This document shows, one piece after another, positions 34,601-46,285 of a stretch of DNA of 64,000 nucleotides. The position numbers were made by a program, and so were the translations under genes. This stretch comes from Vitrella brassicaformis (lineage: Eukaryota > Sar > Vitrellaceae): assembly GCA_001179505.1 (NCBI GenBank), contig CDMY01000246.1:47865-111864 (forward strand), written 5' to 3'. Under the pieces are notes generated by a model. The model saw only the letters and a program-made list of their open reading frames with translations, was not told the DNA's origin and made no database searches. The first letter of the stretch is position 1, and each line of letters opens with the position of its first letter.

Positions 34601-37600
34601 TCACTGACCTCGAGTTTCTTGAGGTCGAGCCTGACGTGCACAGGGACGGGCCTGAGGATGGTGTACTCCTCGACCTTGCCGGTCTTGGCGTCCCGCCTGA
34701 CGCACTTGATCTGGGTGTCGAACAGCTCCATCGTCACCGACACGTCCTCGTACGCACACGGGCCGTTGGTCTTGAGCTGGAAGGTACCCAGATGGCCCTC
34801 AACCACACCATAGCCACCCGTGTCGACTTGCAGCACAGGACCTGATATCAGACCACATACACACACGCACACTCACCATGCACAGCTTCCATCCACCATG
34901 ATTTTTCTCAATCCTCTCACCGACCTGCCACTGAGATGTCGAGTGCGATCCTGTCCGGCACTGTGGCTGTGGTTGCGGCCTGCCTGAACCGGTCGTATCC
35001 CTGCTCGACAAAGTCCTCCATCAGGTCGTTCCGGATCTGCTGCACTATGTCGGCCTCCTCCGCCTCAGTCAGGCCACCAGCGATGGGCGAGGGGGGCTCA
35101 CTGGGCGGGAGTTGGGGGCCAGGGGGTGGACCTGCTGGCTCTTGCTCCTCGGCTGGTGCGGGCGAGGGAGGTGCTTCGCTGCGGGGGAGGGAGGGGGCGG
35201 CCGTCGAGTCATCACGCACCTGAATGCATTGGCAACACAACGCAGAAGACGGAGTGTACAGTGGGTGAGTGAATGCACCTCGTCCGTCCACTGACCGTTT
35301 CGATTGGCGGCGGTAGCGGCTTTTCCTCTGCTACTGGTGGTGGTGGTGGTGGCGCTGGTGGTGGTGCCTCAGCTTCGGCGAGTTCCTTGACGGCCTTGGC
35401 TGCTCGCTGCGGTACGGCGAAGAAGCTGAGCAGATCGACCAGCACTGTGGGCTCGATCTTGAACTGAGCCGGCTGACATCTGAGTTGGGCGCTGAGTAGG
35501 TTGCCGTCAGGTTGTATCGAGTGGGAGATGCGCATGTCGGTGGCGACGCGCTCAGCCGACGACCCGGCGCCGTCTTTGATCTCCTCCTCCTCGTGAAAAA
35601 ACACCACGGGAGCCTTCCGGTGCCTGCATCCACCACACACACACCAGCCGCAAGGCAATCGTCGTCCAGGCATATGACACGCGATGCCATGTGTTTGTGT
35701 GTGTGCACGTGTGCGCGCGTACTTGATAGAGAAGTCGGTCATGGTGGTGGCGAACCTCCACTCGGTGTTGTCCCTGTCGTTGCGGTCCACCTTGGACTGC
35801 AGATCCACCGACGCCGAAAAACCACGAACCTCCAAACCCAACAACCGGCTCTGACAGACCGAAACACAACACACAACACACAATGCGTCCATCCATCCAT
35901 CCATCCATCCATCCACGAGTGATACCTCATCAGCCGCGGCATTAGCAGCGTCCTGTGCAGTGCCCTCCTCGGCCACGGGCGGCAGGGGTGCCGGGGGAGC
36001 CCCGCCCTTGATCGACATCCTCCCGCCCCTCATGTGCTGCGTCTGGTTGGCTCGGGCGTCATCGTGCAGCTCGATGGAGAAGTTGGAGAGCAGGAAGGCC
36101 AGGCTGTACTTGGTGGGGATCTCCACCTCCTCGAAGTTGTTCACATCCTCCACTGCGTCGGTGATTTCTTTGATTTCGTCCGCCGTGAGGACGGGCTCCG
36201 ACGTCGGCGAGGCACTCGACGCATTGGACGCTTCGGCCTGAGACAGCAAGGAAGGAATGGCAATCAGACACGCGTGTGTGTGTGGTTGCATCGAGAGCCA
36301 TGCGCGTGTGGGTGCTGTGGTTGTGTCAGGTGAGGTCAGCGTACCCCTCTCGCCCACTGCCACCATGTCCGGTTCGCCTTCTGTTCGGCCACTGCGGCCT
36401 TCTCCTTCTGCTTGGTGCCCTCCAGGATCCGCTCGGCCTTCTCGCGACACTGAGCACGCCACTTGGCCAACTGCACACATCCATCCAGACAGTGGTGGTG
36501 GTGTGTGTGTCAGTGTGTCAGTGTGTTGTCCTTTCATACGTGTCTGACGCCGACGACGTTGTGCAGGGTCTGCAGGCGCCTCTTCTCCCCTTCGCTCAAG
36601 GCCACCGAGCCAGCCAGACCTGCAACAACACAACACAACACAATACAGCACACCAGCCAGCAATCACACAGCAGGTCTCCCGGGCGACCGTGTCATGACT
36701 GCTTGCTGCTTACTGAGCTCGTAGTTGATGTGTTTCGTGTAGAGGCTGACGAACTCGTCCCGCGTCTCGGTGCGGATGCCGTCGGGGTCCAACCGGACAG
36801 TAGGGGCATCGCGGAGAAGCAAACGCCGCTCCCTGACCGATGGCGACGCAGAGAGAAAGGATACATCATCAGTGTGTGTGTGTAACCCTCCATCGATCTC
36901 ACTTGCTCTTCTGAATGGATGCGTCCTGTGCTACGTCCAGGATGGTGATGAACTGGTCCCGCGATATCGCTATGCCCTGCGCCTCCTTGCCGATCTCCAA
37001 CCTACAAGACAACACACATCGACACCCACGTTCACACACCAGGCATCTCCTCCCTCCCTCCCTCCCCTCTCTCACCTGGCCTGCAGCTCCTTGTCCTTGG
37101 GGTCGTGGTGCACCCTCAGCCGCAGATGCAGCGGCTTCAGCAGATAGTGGTAGCTACACGCCCCTCCCTCGCTCTCAAGTGAAGGCGACGCGCCGGCGTC
37201 CAGCTGCGGGGAGGCCTGGGCGGCCGAGGAGGGCGCGTATGTCTGAACGTAGACGCCGAGCCCCTCGATGCCGGCCTCTTTGTAGAGGGCCGTCACGGAC
37301 TCGGCCTTGGCGGGCTCCTCCTCGGCCGACTCGATGGCCTTATTCCAGAAACGATCGGTGCTGCACCACAGAGGACACACAGATCCCTTCATGTGTTGTT
37401 TGGGGTGGTGGTTGAGATGTATGTCCCTACTTACCTGTGAAGGGAGAGTGTCTGCTGCATGAGGCCGATGGTAAACCCCCGTTGCTTGTCGGCGAAGGCC
37501 ACGTGCACGTCAGTGACGTCGATCTGGATGTTGTTGACAATCTTGTTGAGCAGCCGCAGACCCCACCCGGGCGAGGCGTCCGCTCCGCCATTCTCGCCCC

Positions 37601-38184
37601 CCTGCTGCTTCTGCGCCTCCAACACATTGACGTACTGCTGCTCACGCAACTCAACCTGCCAACCAACCAGACACACAAACAGATCGAGCAGCATTGGTGT
37701 GCAGTGCATCCACACGATGGCCGGCCGATCCGTTCATTAAGCCATTCATGTCCTGCACACCCACCTGGCTGAGTTTGGCGGCCTGCAGTTTGTTGAGAAT
37801 GTCCTGCTCGGCCTTCTGCTCGAACTGCCGCTGGCTGACGAAGAGGTGCACGGTGCGAATGGAAATGACGACGGGTTTGGTGTAGAGGGCCCGCCAGGGG
37901 ATCTTGATCTCGATTGAGTCAATCTGTCCGTGTTCGACCTCTAGCGGCAGGTCGAGGATGTCTGTGATCTCGGGCTTGACCTTGAGGCTCGACAGGCTGA
38001 TGTTGCCGCTCCACACGCCCAGCTTCAGGTGGTCGCTCGTGATGCCCTCCACATACGGAGCCAGAAACTTGTTGAGCACCTTCAAAGATCAACCCATGCC
38101 ATGCATCATTCAAATGTTTGTATGGTGCTTGATTGCATTCACAAGGCTAGGCTGCCTCACCTTCTCCAAGATGCTCTCAAACAT
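22745..38184 (-). CDS. VPS13-family bridge-like lipid-transfer protein
   Basis: A 15.4 kb gene of several dozen exons, well over 3,000 residues by rough count. The first exon (38184-38161) gives MFESILEK. The next gives a classic chorein N-terminus: FLAPYVEGI, LKLGVWSGNISL, LPLEVEHGQIDSIEIKIPW. The long middle is beta-rich with Gln/His-rich and acidic inserts (for example near 25130). SHR-BD/VAB-type repeats follow at about 28.3-26.1 kb (KVYNRSGMPLEFAF, WFVDRTGLGIQP, IYWSDEKQPLAFQIRP). The C-terminal region has the amphipathic Gly/Lys stretch EGLKGFVKGIGKGVMGTLVK (about 23.63 kb) and a PH-like end closing at WSYDD. VPS13 proteins move lipids in bulk between membranes at contact sites. I saw no frame break, though not every exon border was traced. 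Its start faces a decayed gene on plus. Confidence 0.9.
22874..22932. repeat. (CA)n-(TG)n inverted microsatellite pair in VPS13 intron
   Basis: CA repeats and TG repeats on either side of a short spacer, able to form a long hairpin. On the coding strand the CA arm follows the donor and the TG arm precedes the acceptor. Confidence 0.85.
25578..25621. repeat. (AC)n followed by (AG)n microsatellite
   Basis: About 25 bp of AC repeats then about 18 bp of AG repeats in a VPS13 intron. Confidence 0.9.
35889..35916. repeat. (CCAT)n tetranucleotide repeat
   Basis: Seven or so ccat units in a VPS13 intron. Confidence 0.85.
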
Positions 38185-38335
38185 TGTCGAGATCTGCTGC
38201 TGCTACGTACCGAAGGCGGATGCCGTCATTCTCCGAAAGCTCGCAATTTCCCGCGAGCTGAGCTTGCAGATCTCCCGCGCGAAGCTGCTAGTGCCTGCAG
38301 CGGAGCCGGTGTGGCGACAAAGCAAGAGATCCAGG

Positions 38336-39372
38336 ATGACGAACGTCAACAGATGGTAAACCTTGTCCATTATCCTGCATCCAGCCACTGATGTGCATAT
38401 CTGTGTGCTGTTGTCACTCAGGTCATTCTGTCCATCCAAGTGCAGGACAAGAAGGAGTCGAGCACCATCCCGCCGCCAATGGCCTCCCCATTTTGTTGAC
38501 GCCGTCAACCACACTGTAGGGAAGGACACCAGGCTTGCAGTGACCCGCCAGCGATTGGTGGTACGGAGGTCAAAACGCGGGCATTGCCGTCTGCCATCCT
38601 ATGGGGAGGTGTGAGTGCTGAAGCTGACGAGAGGCGCCAGCGGCGCAACAGCGAGGGCTGCTGGCAAAGATGGAGCGGTTCAACCACAGAGACGTCATGG
38701 AGCTGCTGCGGGCGGAGGGGTCCCCTGAGGCCTTCGCCAGACCGTAGACATCCTGCAGCAGGTGAGGCGGGCGAGCATGGCACACTCACTCTGGTGTGCG
38801 TCCGTGATGAAACTCTGTTTGTCTTGTTCTCTCTCTTTACAGCTGAATGCCTCTGGCTATGTCTTGATGCAAATCGTCAACGCGACCAAAAGAGGCGATG
38901 CGGACCGCCAGCAGCTGACCGGTCGACTGCACCTCTAGCAAGGGATCCCCGTCGGCCCACTGGTACAGCTGGAGGCCATAAGCCACCGCATTGTGAAATC
39001 GGCGGCATTCGGAGGGATGGGGGGAATCGCTGAGCTGATTGAGGAGCTGTTGAGGCCGACGTGCTCACTGCAGCGTCTCGGCGTCTCTCGTCTGCGTGAC
39101 GTGTTGAGGGACCACGACTCAGAGGATTGCAATATACATGGTGACCCGAAGCGGCACGCGAATGCAGGCCGAATGTGGTTTATTGTACTTCGCTGTGTGT
39201 GTGTGTGTGTCAGGAGGGTGTGTGCGGCGACGTCGTGTGGCGTCTGCTGAAGCATGACGGGAGTGCTGCGAGTGAGGGGATGGTTCCCTGGATCGATGTG
39301 TCGGGGCTGACCGACACGCAACGGTTCTGTCGGGTGACTGCCTTGCTGACGTATGGCAACAGGGGGTGGATG
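38336..39372 (+). pseudogene. Decayed gene of unknown family
   Basis: Coding-like islands on plus: RFNHRDVMELLRAEGSPEAFA (about 38669-38735), QTVDILQQ (to about 38762, reached only by a frameshift), LNASGYVLMQIVNATKRGDA with TGRLHL (about 38842-38936, then a stop), PVGPLVQLEAISHRIVKSA and IAELIEELLRPT (about 38948-39060, same frame after that stop), and after a TG-rich intron EGVCGDVVWRLLKHDG to GNRGWMS (about 39212-39380). Splice-like signals (caggtgagg, ttacag, gtcag) sit between islands. The ATG at 38336 followed by a GT donor is a guessed start. At least one frameshift and one nonsense codon make a working product unlikely. No family recognised. Confidence 0.5.
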
Positions 39373-40032
39373 TCCATGTGTAATTCTTGGCTTTGGGTCG
39401 TTGCAGTGTATTCTGGCCGGGCCTGTGCGCGCCCGTTTGTGAGGTGCTGTGGCTGTGTGCCATTCATTCATTAGTCACTTCTTTGTTGTCAGTCAGTTAT
39501 GGTGGCAGATGTCGCTCTCACGTCACGTCATCTGACCTAGCCGTCCTTCCTGCTGATCGAAATCTGTCTCCCTCTGTGATTGAGTGATAGCAGCGAGTGA
39601 TCGTGGGACCTGTGGATGAAGACATTCCATGAATTAAATAAACCCAGCCAGTCAAATTGTATACAGTACACACCATCGAGCATGCACACACGTCAGAAAC
39701 CGGGCTAGGCTACACTGCTAGCCAGTCAGAACCGGGTTCAGGTAACCAGTTAGCCACTCATCTCTCTGTCCTCCCACCATTCTACGCACGCCGTCAGGAT
39801 CATCTGCGGCCCACTAAATCTGACAGGCCCCACACACCCGAACAGACACACAGTCAAGATACGTCGTCGGCTGTCGTGTGTGAGATGTCTTCCTTACAGA
39901 TGTGGCGGTGTCGCCGCGCTCTACAACCAGCCCGCCGCCATCGAGGCTGAGCAGTCAGACGTGACACAAAAGGCAGTCAGATGTGATGGGTACACTAGGT
40001 GGGTGGAACGTGCTCCTTACCTATGAAGGGCC
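39373..40032. other. Intergenic region, no gene seen
   Basis: About 660 bp, less rich in CA/TG than elsewhere, between the decayed gene and the 3' end of F-box copy C. Nothing recognised. Confidence 0.5.
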
Positions 40033-42766
40033 CTACGTGTCGCGGCGCTCAACACACAGAGCGGCGATACGATGGCTGAGCTTGTATGGCCCGCCACTGA
40101 GGTTGAGCGCGGCCTGGTTTACCAGGAAACGATGCCTAAAGTAGTTGGACACGCCGGCGTTGTTAAACTCGACTATAGTCCTCTTGTGGCCCTTTCATCC
40201 ATCCAACCAACACGACGACAAGCACGGAAACAAACCCATCACCCAGGGACTACCTGTCGCCTTGTGGAAGTGTATGCTGTCGCGGACCTTCAACTCATCA
40301 TTGAAGGAAGTCACCATAGCCATGACGTGCTGATATAGTGTTTCCAACAGATGAGCCGCCACACCGCCTGGAATGAACGATTCCAAACACCATACACAGA
40401 GTCTTTGGCGCCTTTCCGTTCGCCCTCCCTCACCTGACACGTAGATAATCACTTCTTCGAGAGTCATGCTGTAATGGCCCCCCCACAGACAGGGGCTCTG
40501 GCTGTCGTACAACGGCACGGTGAATGCGCTGGCCGACAGGCTTAGCAGCTCCACATCTAGGCTCCTCTCCCTCCCCCTGCTAGTCATCTCCTTCTGCAGC
40601 TTGTGGAGGAACTGCCACACCTCACTGACAGGCGCGTTGAGGACGCCCCCGTGATGCTCGTCTCCTCCCTCGATTTTGTACAGGTTGGGCATGCGCGAGG
40701 CGACCTCGAGAACCCTCTTCTTTTTGGTGTTGTTGGCGAGGGCGTCGCCTGCCAGCCGCAGGGTGTGGGCGGTCGGGAATGTGTCGTCGGTGACGGCCAG
40801 AGAATGGGCCTCATCGTCGAATCCGCGATAGGTCACGATGCAAGCGACCTTGGCGCATTCGCAAATGGTCCTCTGCGCTGTGGGAGTGCCAAGGCTGCTG
40901 CGGCTGGTGGAGAGAATCTCCGCATCGATTTCGCCATTCGAGTAACCGAAGCCCATGATGTGCTGAGAAAGCGCATCGGGATGCGCGACGGCTTCACTGC
41001 AGAAATACACGCAGTCGAGAGGACGTGAGCAGAAATTATCTACATGCTTTTGCTTAGGTGTCCTTACACGAGCTGTGCCGTCTTCTGCAGTATCTCCCAG
41101 TGCTCGTCTGTGTCCCGCAGCACCTCGCCAATGTCGATCTTGAGCTCTCTGATGGACCGCTTCACGCCCCTCGCCACCAGCACCTCACGCAGCCTGTCGA
41201 TGTCGTCAAGGCTGCCAGCCTGCCAGTACCCCCTGTAGGGATAGCCTGCCACTGCCAGCCCCCGCAGTGTGCGGAGGCCCGAGAGTGAGTGCGGCGGCAG
41301 CTCACTGAGCGCACCCACCATTTCACCGCAGCCAACTTCTGAATCGATGACGTCCAGCACTTCAAGCCCGCCACAGTCCGCCAGCCGTGCCTTCGCATTC
41401 TCCATATGCACACCGTCGGATGGAAAGTGACCAAACCGCCGCAGGCCGAGGGTCTTGATCCCACGTGTGCGCCAATTGCGGCCCGCGCGAGCGGACGCGC
41501 ACTCGTCGGGTATGTTGGCGACCGTCTTGAGTGCCGGCAGGTGGACGGGGGCGGCGGGGGCGGGGGGCAGATCATGTGAGGGGGGACGGCGGGAGATGTC
41601 ACCAAAGGCCATGCAGCGGTCGAATGACAAGACTGCCAGTGTGCCCTCATCGTCCGGGTCATCGCCATCGTGCCCCCCTGCCGCGGCAGCAGCTGTCCCC
41701 TCCCCTCCTTCCCTCTCTCGTATCTTCTTTTCTGCCACGGACACCCGGCCGCTCGCGTGACCCTCCACCAAACTCGCCCAGGTCCCGCGACACCAGCCCT
41801 CCCCCATCTCGGGATGGCGGTGCTTGACCTCTCGAATGTTGATCGATCTGCGCCCCCATCTGTGTGCCACGGGCAGCGGCATGGCCGCCCACATGGGCCG
41901 CGCCGTGTCGTTCTCCCAGTCGATGACCAGTTTGGTGTAGTTGGCGGCCGACTGATGGAAGAGGGGCGTGCCGAGGGGCCGGCGGTAGCGCGTCAGCTCC
42001 CATGGCTGCAGGTGGCCGAACACGTTGGAGAGTGCGTCACGGGACAGACGAAGGCGAGCCTGAAGTGTCAACGAACAGGACATCGATAGGTCAATTCGAT
42101 GTCCAAATCTATGATGGTGCCATTCTGACCGCTCCTTGGTGGATGGGTGCATTGCCGCTCCTATGCACTAGACGATACGACGGACGCCTCTCCGCAGCCA
42201 CCTGACAACACACCACCCGTATGCACAGACCGTTGTGGCCATTCTTCGTGCGCACCTCTGTCTGCCCATCGGTTGCTGCGGCTGCCGGGCAGGTGGTAGG
42301 CGGTGCGTCCCCTGCTGGTGTGAGCGCATCTACGGCACTGGAGAGGGCGGGTGCCAAGCACGACAGCTGGTTGACAGAGGCCGTGCAGTGGCCGGCCAGC
42401 AGCGACAGCTGAAGGCGCAACGACTCATGACAAGACGCCTGCAGTGTTGAGAAGAAACAAAGGAGACCACAAGTCAGTCCACCAATCGGGCCACACAGCC
42501 CTGACTGACTGACCTGTGCAGGGTCTTCATTGGACAGCTCCAGCTGCTTGATCTGCGACAGACAGCCACCAACCTGCACCAAACACACCACACAGAAGTC
42601 AAGCTGTGTGAGCACATGGGCTTCTCAACCACGTGTATCTTCATGCTCACCTTTGACTGCAGTTGCAGCAGCTGGTCCAGGCTGTGCTCGATGCCCGCCG
42701 CCTCAGACTTCAGCTGCAAGATCACACACACACGAAGACCATGACAAACAAACTCATGCCAGCCTC
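40033..42766 (-). CDS. F-box-like family protein copy C, first exon hidden in gap, otherwise intact
   Basis: The best preserved member. From the gap it reads the helical exons (KSEAAGIEHSLDQLLQLQSK, QIKQLELSNED, LRLQLSLLAGHC), then LRLSRDALSNVFGHLQPWEL, which resembles an F-box. A region with TGTPLFHQSAANYTKLVID-like pattern and a Cys/Trp-containing block (EGWCRGTWASLVEGH) follow, then a Leu-rich part (LSGLRTLRGL, DDIDRLREVLVARG). Next are the SDAVAHPDALSQ exon, a short linker exon (LYQHVMAMVTSFNDELK) and the last exon GHKRTIVEFNNAG to CVERRDT with stop at 40033. No stop or frameshift seen. The start codon (MDA in the paralogues) falls inside the adjacent gap. It is divergent from kinase copy 3. 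SCF adaptor function is only inferred from the motif. Confidence 0.75.
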
Positions 42767-43066
42767 NNNNNNNNNNNNNNNNNNNNNNNNNNNNNNNNNN
42801 NNNNNNNNNNNNNNNNNNNNNNNNNNNNNNNNNNNNNNNNNNNNNNNNNNNNNNNNNNNNNNNNNNNNNNNNNNNNNNNNNNNNNNNNNNNNNNNNNNNN
42901 NNNNNNNNNNNNNNNNNNNNNNNNNNNNNNNNNNNNNNNNNNNNNNNNNNNNNNNNNNNNNNNNNNNNNNNNNNNNNNNNNNNNNNNNNNNNNNNNNNNN
43001 NNNNNNNNNNNNNNNNNNNNNNNNNNNNNNNNNNNNNNNNNNNNNNNNNNNNNNNNNNNNNNNNNN
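42767..43066. other. Assembly gap, 300 N
   Basis: Exactly 300 N. By alignment to module copy 2 the missing piece corresponds to about 19001-19275, so about 275 bp is expected, close to the N count. It should hold the 9-base first exon of F-box copy C and most of the shared promoter. Confidence 0.95.
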
Positions 43067-43244
43067 GCAGCCAATTGGCGGCAGCTCATCCGGCCACAGT
43101 CGAGCCGTCCTGAGAACAGCTCATCAGACGGCCAGCGCGAGCGGGTCAGCCGCTCCCCACAGGCCTGCAGGGGCTCAACGGCATAGCAGCTGTTGACAGG
43201 CCCACCGTCCATCTGGGAGGCCCAGCCAGGGCAACGCACTCGCC

Positions 43245-45607
43245 ATGTCGGCGTGCGAGGTTGACCTATACAACGACCCGACTCTCTATGACAAGTACGA
43301 TGTCGTTGGTGAGCTGGGCGCCGGTTCGTTCGGCAAGGTGGTGCTGGTGTGGGAGAAGGGCAAAGGGCCGGCGGGCCGTCTGTTCGCGGCCAAGGTCCAG
43401 GACTTCTCGACCTGCTGGGAGGGTATCCCTGTCGAGGCGGTCCGCGACGTGGTGAGGTTGGGAGGCAGGGAGGGAGGGGTGGGTGGGCGTGTGATGTGTG
43501 GCGGGTGTGGATGTGTGTGTGGCTGTGAGTGATGCAGGCCATTCTGACTAAGATGAAGCACGAGAATGTGGCCAAGGTGTTCGAGGCCTGGGTGTCTGGC
43601 GAGGAGGGGCGGCTCTACATGGTCATGGAGTATGCCTCCGGCGGCGACCTCTTCAGGTTCCTCCGCCGCATGTTCCCACCGGTGAGCAAACCAGCAAACA
43701 GACCAAGGAAACCGACAGAGCCGACGGATGGACCCTCGTGTGTATGTGTGTACTCTGCTGTCATGCATTCGCGAATGCAGCGAAAGGTCAAAGTGGATCG
43801 GATTCTGCCGCCCGAGCAGGTCAAGCGCTATATGTTCCAGGTACCTGAGAGAGAGGCACACACAGCCATGGGATGCCCCCCCCTCTGCTGTGTGTGTTGG
43901 ATTGGACAGCTGCTGTTGTCGTTGGCCCACGTTCACTCGCACGACATCGCCCATCGCGACCTCAAACCCGCTAACGTGCTGCTCAACAAGAGCACCACAC
44001 CTGGACGGTATGCGACATTCCCCCCCGCCCAAACGCGTCAACCAAACCCACACACCACACACCCACACACACGTTTGTCCGTTTACGTGTCTGTGTCCGT
44101 TTACGTGTCTGTGTGGATGCAGTGAGAAGTTGTTGTTAACCGATCTCGGCCACGGCCGTCTCCTGGACAGCCTCGGCGCCCCGCCCGTCCGACACACCGT
44201 AAACACCGCACTGACCCAGCGGCACCATGTGTCAGCGACACGTGTGAATCCGTTGTCCCATTCATCAGAACCCGACTGAGTTGGGGACGCCATCGTACAG
44301 AGCGCCGGAGGTGGTGCTGGGGCAGCGGACACACGGGACGGCCGTGGACATCTGGGCTGCTGGTATGAGGGCGGGAGGAGGGACTTACACATGGCACCTG
44401 CGGGATGCTTATTGTGTGTCCAATTGTGTCTGTCTGTCTGTCTGTCTGTGTGCAGGCTGCATATTGGCTGAGATGCTCGGATGCCGTCGCTCGCCCTTCG
44501 ATGTGAGTCAGCCACTAGCCGGCTCACCGAGCCATGCACACACACACAGCCACACACAGCCACACACACACAGACAGAGATAAGTGTGTGTGTGTCTGTG
44601 TGTATGTGTGTTAGTGTCCTGTGGGTTCTGACTACGGCTCTCTGATTAAGATGATCGATTTGCTGGGGCTGCCGCCGCACAGCAGACTGCGGGTGCTCAA
44701 CCTGCCGCTGTATAACTCACACGTATGGACACACGAAACCAAAGCACCACACACACCACACACACGAGTCCGTCCGGCTGTGTGTCTGTGTGTCTGTGCA
44801 GTACCTCATCCTGCCGCGGATTCCGCAGCGGAGCAAGGCCGAGGTGCGCGCCAAGCTCCAGAAGACCCTGGCCGAGGGCGAGAACGGCGTGACCATCACT
44901 GACGAGGAGTTCGACTTCCTCTATGAGTAAGTCAGACCATCAGGCATCCTCCCTCCCTCCCTCCCTCCCTCCCATGGCTGCATTCCTCTGTCAACTGTGT
45001 GTGTCAGTCTGATTAGGTTTGACCCTGCTGAGCGTGTGACGGCGGCGGAGGCGGTCAACCACCCCTACTTTGACGACCTGGACAAACAGGTACCCAGCCA
45101 ACCACACCACCAGAAGTGCACCTATCCCTCACACGCAGCCCTCTCCACCTCTCCTGGCCCATTCATTTGTGTGTGTCTGTGTGTGTGTGTTGGGTGCAGG
45201 AGTTTCAGCACTGGGCGGCTGACGTCGGCAGCCAGTTCATCCAGCCCTACACGCCGCACATCGAGGTGGAGCCGGTCTACGAGCCGCCCTCCATCGAGGC
45301 GGCCCACGCTCAGACACCTCCCCCTGCTACACCTCCCCCTGCTGCCATCGCTGCCGCTGCCGTAGTCCCTGCTCCTGCTGCTGTCCAAGAGCAGCCCCAG
45401 GACAACGGCCGCCGATACCACATGCGCCCCCGGCGCAATAAGAAGCGGGCGCCGCCGGGTGCTGTGGATGGCGGGGTGCAGCACGGCGAGGGCGGGGGTT
45501 TGGTGATGGCGGGCGAGGCCAAGAAGGGCCGTCTGCAGGCGGACAAGGGACAGGACGGTGGGGCTAATGAGGTGGAGAGGAAGCGCAAGAAGCGCAAGGT
45601 GGGCTAA
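43245..45607 (+). CDS. Ser/Thr protein kinase copy 3 (intact reference copy)
   Basis: About ten exons with motifs GELGAGSFGKV, FAAKV, HVHSHDIAHRDLKPANVLLN, TDLGHG (DLG in place of DFG, Asp at 44142-44144), GTPSYRAPEVVLG, WAAG, LIKMIDLLGLPP and FDPAERVTAAEAVNHPYF, the usual end of the kinase domain. The tail, about 125 residues, is Pro/Ala-rich (TPPPATPPPAA) and ends in a basic ERKRKKRKVG that looks like a nuclear localisation signal. All catalytic residues are present, so it should be active. The segment after DLG is long. Subfamily is not clear; the overall order is like NEK/CAMK-type kinases, but this is weak. It is head-to-head with F-box copy C, and the pair is kept together in all copies of the module. 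Confidence 0.88.
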
Positions 45608-46285
45608 CTGCCCCTCGCGCACACAAACGATAGCAAAAGTGTGAGTAGCTGTCGTACACTGAGCTGGGCGGTGGGGGGGATGTAGAGGGGGAGGGGAGGG
45701 GAGGGGACAATGGCCGTGCGTGATGGATGGATGGACAAATGGATTGATGGATGGGCGAGACAGACAGACAGACGTGATGCATACAGACATGTACCTGGTG
45801 TGAATGAATGGGACCGACCGATCCACGGGCCGGCCAAGAGGCAATCAAACAAACAGGGGCAATGACACCTGAAAGGGTGCACGCGTGACGGTCGCCACTG
45901 AGAATTCAGGAGACAGGCGAGGCGATGCAAGGCTGACAGCACTCAGGCAGGCACTAGAAACCAATCCTCACTGACGCACCCATCCATTTCATTGCACACG
46001 CACACGCATACGCATACCAGCGGCAGGAAGGAGTGCATGAGGGAGGGACGTCTACCCATCCATGAGCAGCTGCCACCGCCCCGCCCGTCCATGACAGCAT
46101 AGGAGGACCGAGGGGGCCGTGGGTGGGTGCTGTCTGTCTGTCTGTCAGTCTGTCTGTCTGTTCATCCGCAGCTGTCCACCATGCTATCAGCTGCTCCCTC
46201 ACGCAGCATCGCCCCGAGCACCCACCCCCGAGCCCTTTGCCGGTCGATGTCCTCACCTACGGGAAGCCATTCATCTGAGGGATGG
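45608..46285. other. Convergent intergenic region with simple repeats
   Basis: Between kinase copy 3 and F-box copy D. It has GGAT and CAGA tracts (45722-45775) and CTGT tracts (46131-46160). Its left part mirrors 14680-14846; its right part mirrors the sequence after F-box copy B. No gene seen. Confidence 0.55.

Larger units (their letters stand above)
40033..45800. repeat. Segmental duplication, copy 3, inverted relative to copies 1 and 2
   Basis: F-box gene (minus) and kinase (plus), the mirror image of 14680-22000. The kinase side matches 14680-17120 exon by exon and the first kinase exon is nearly identical to 18550-18819. The F-box side is close to copies A and B in the 5' exons and more diverged in the middle domain. 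Confidence 0.85.
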
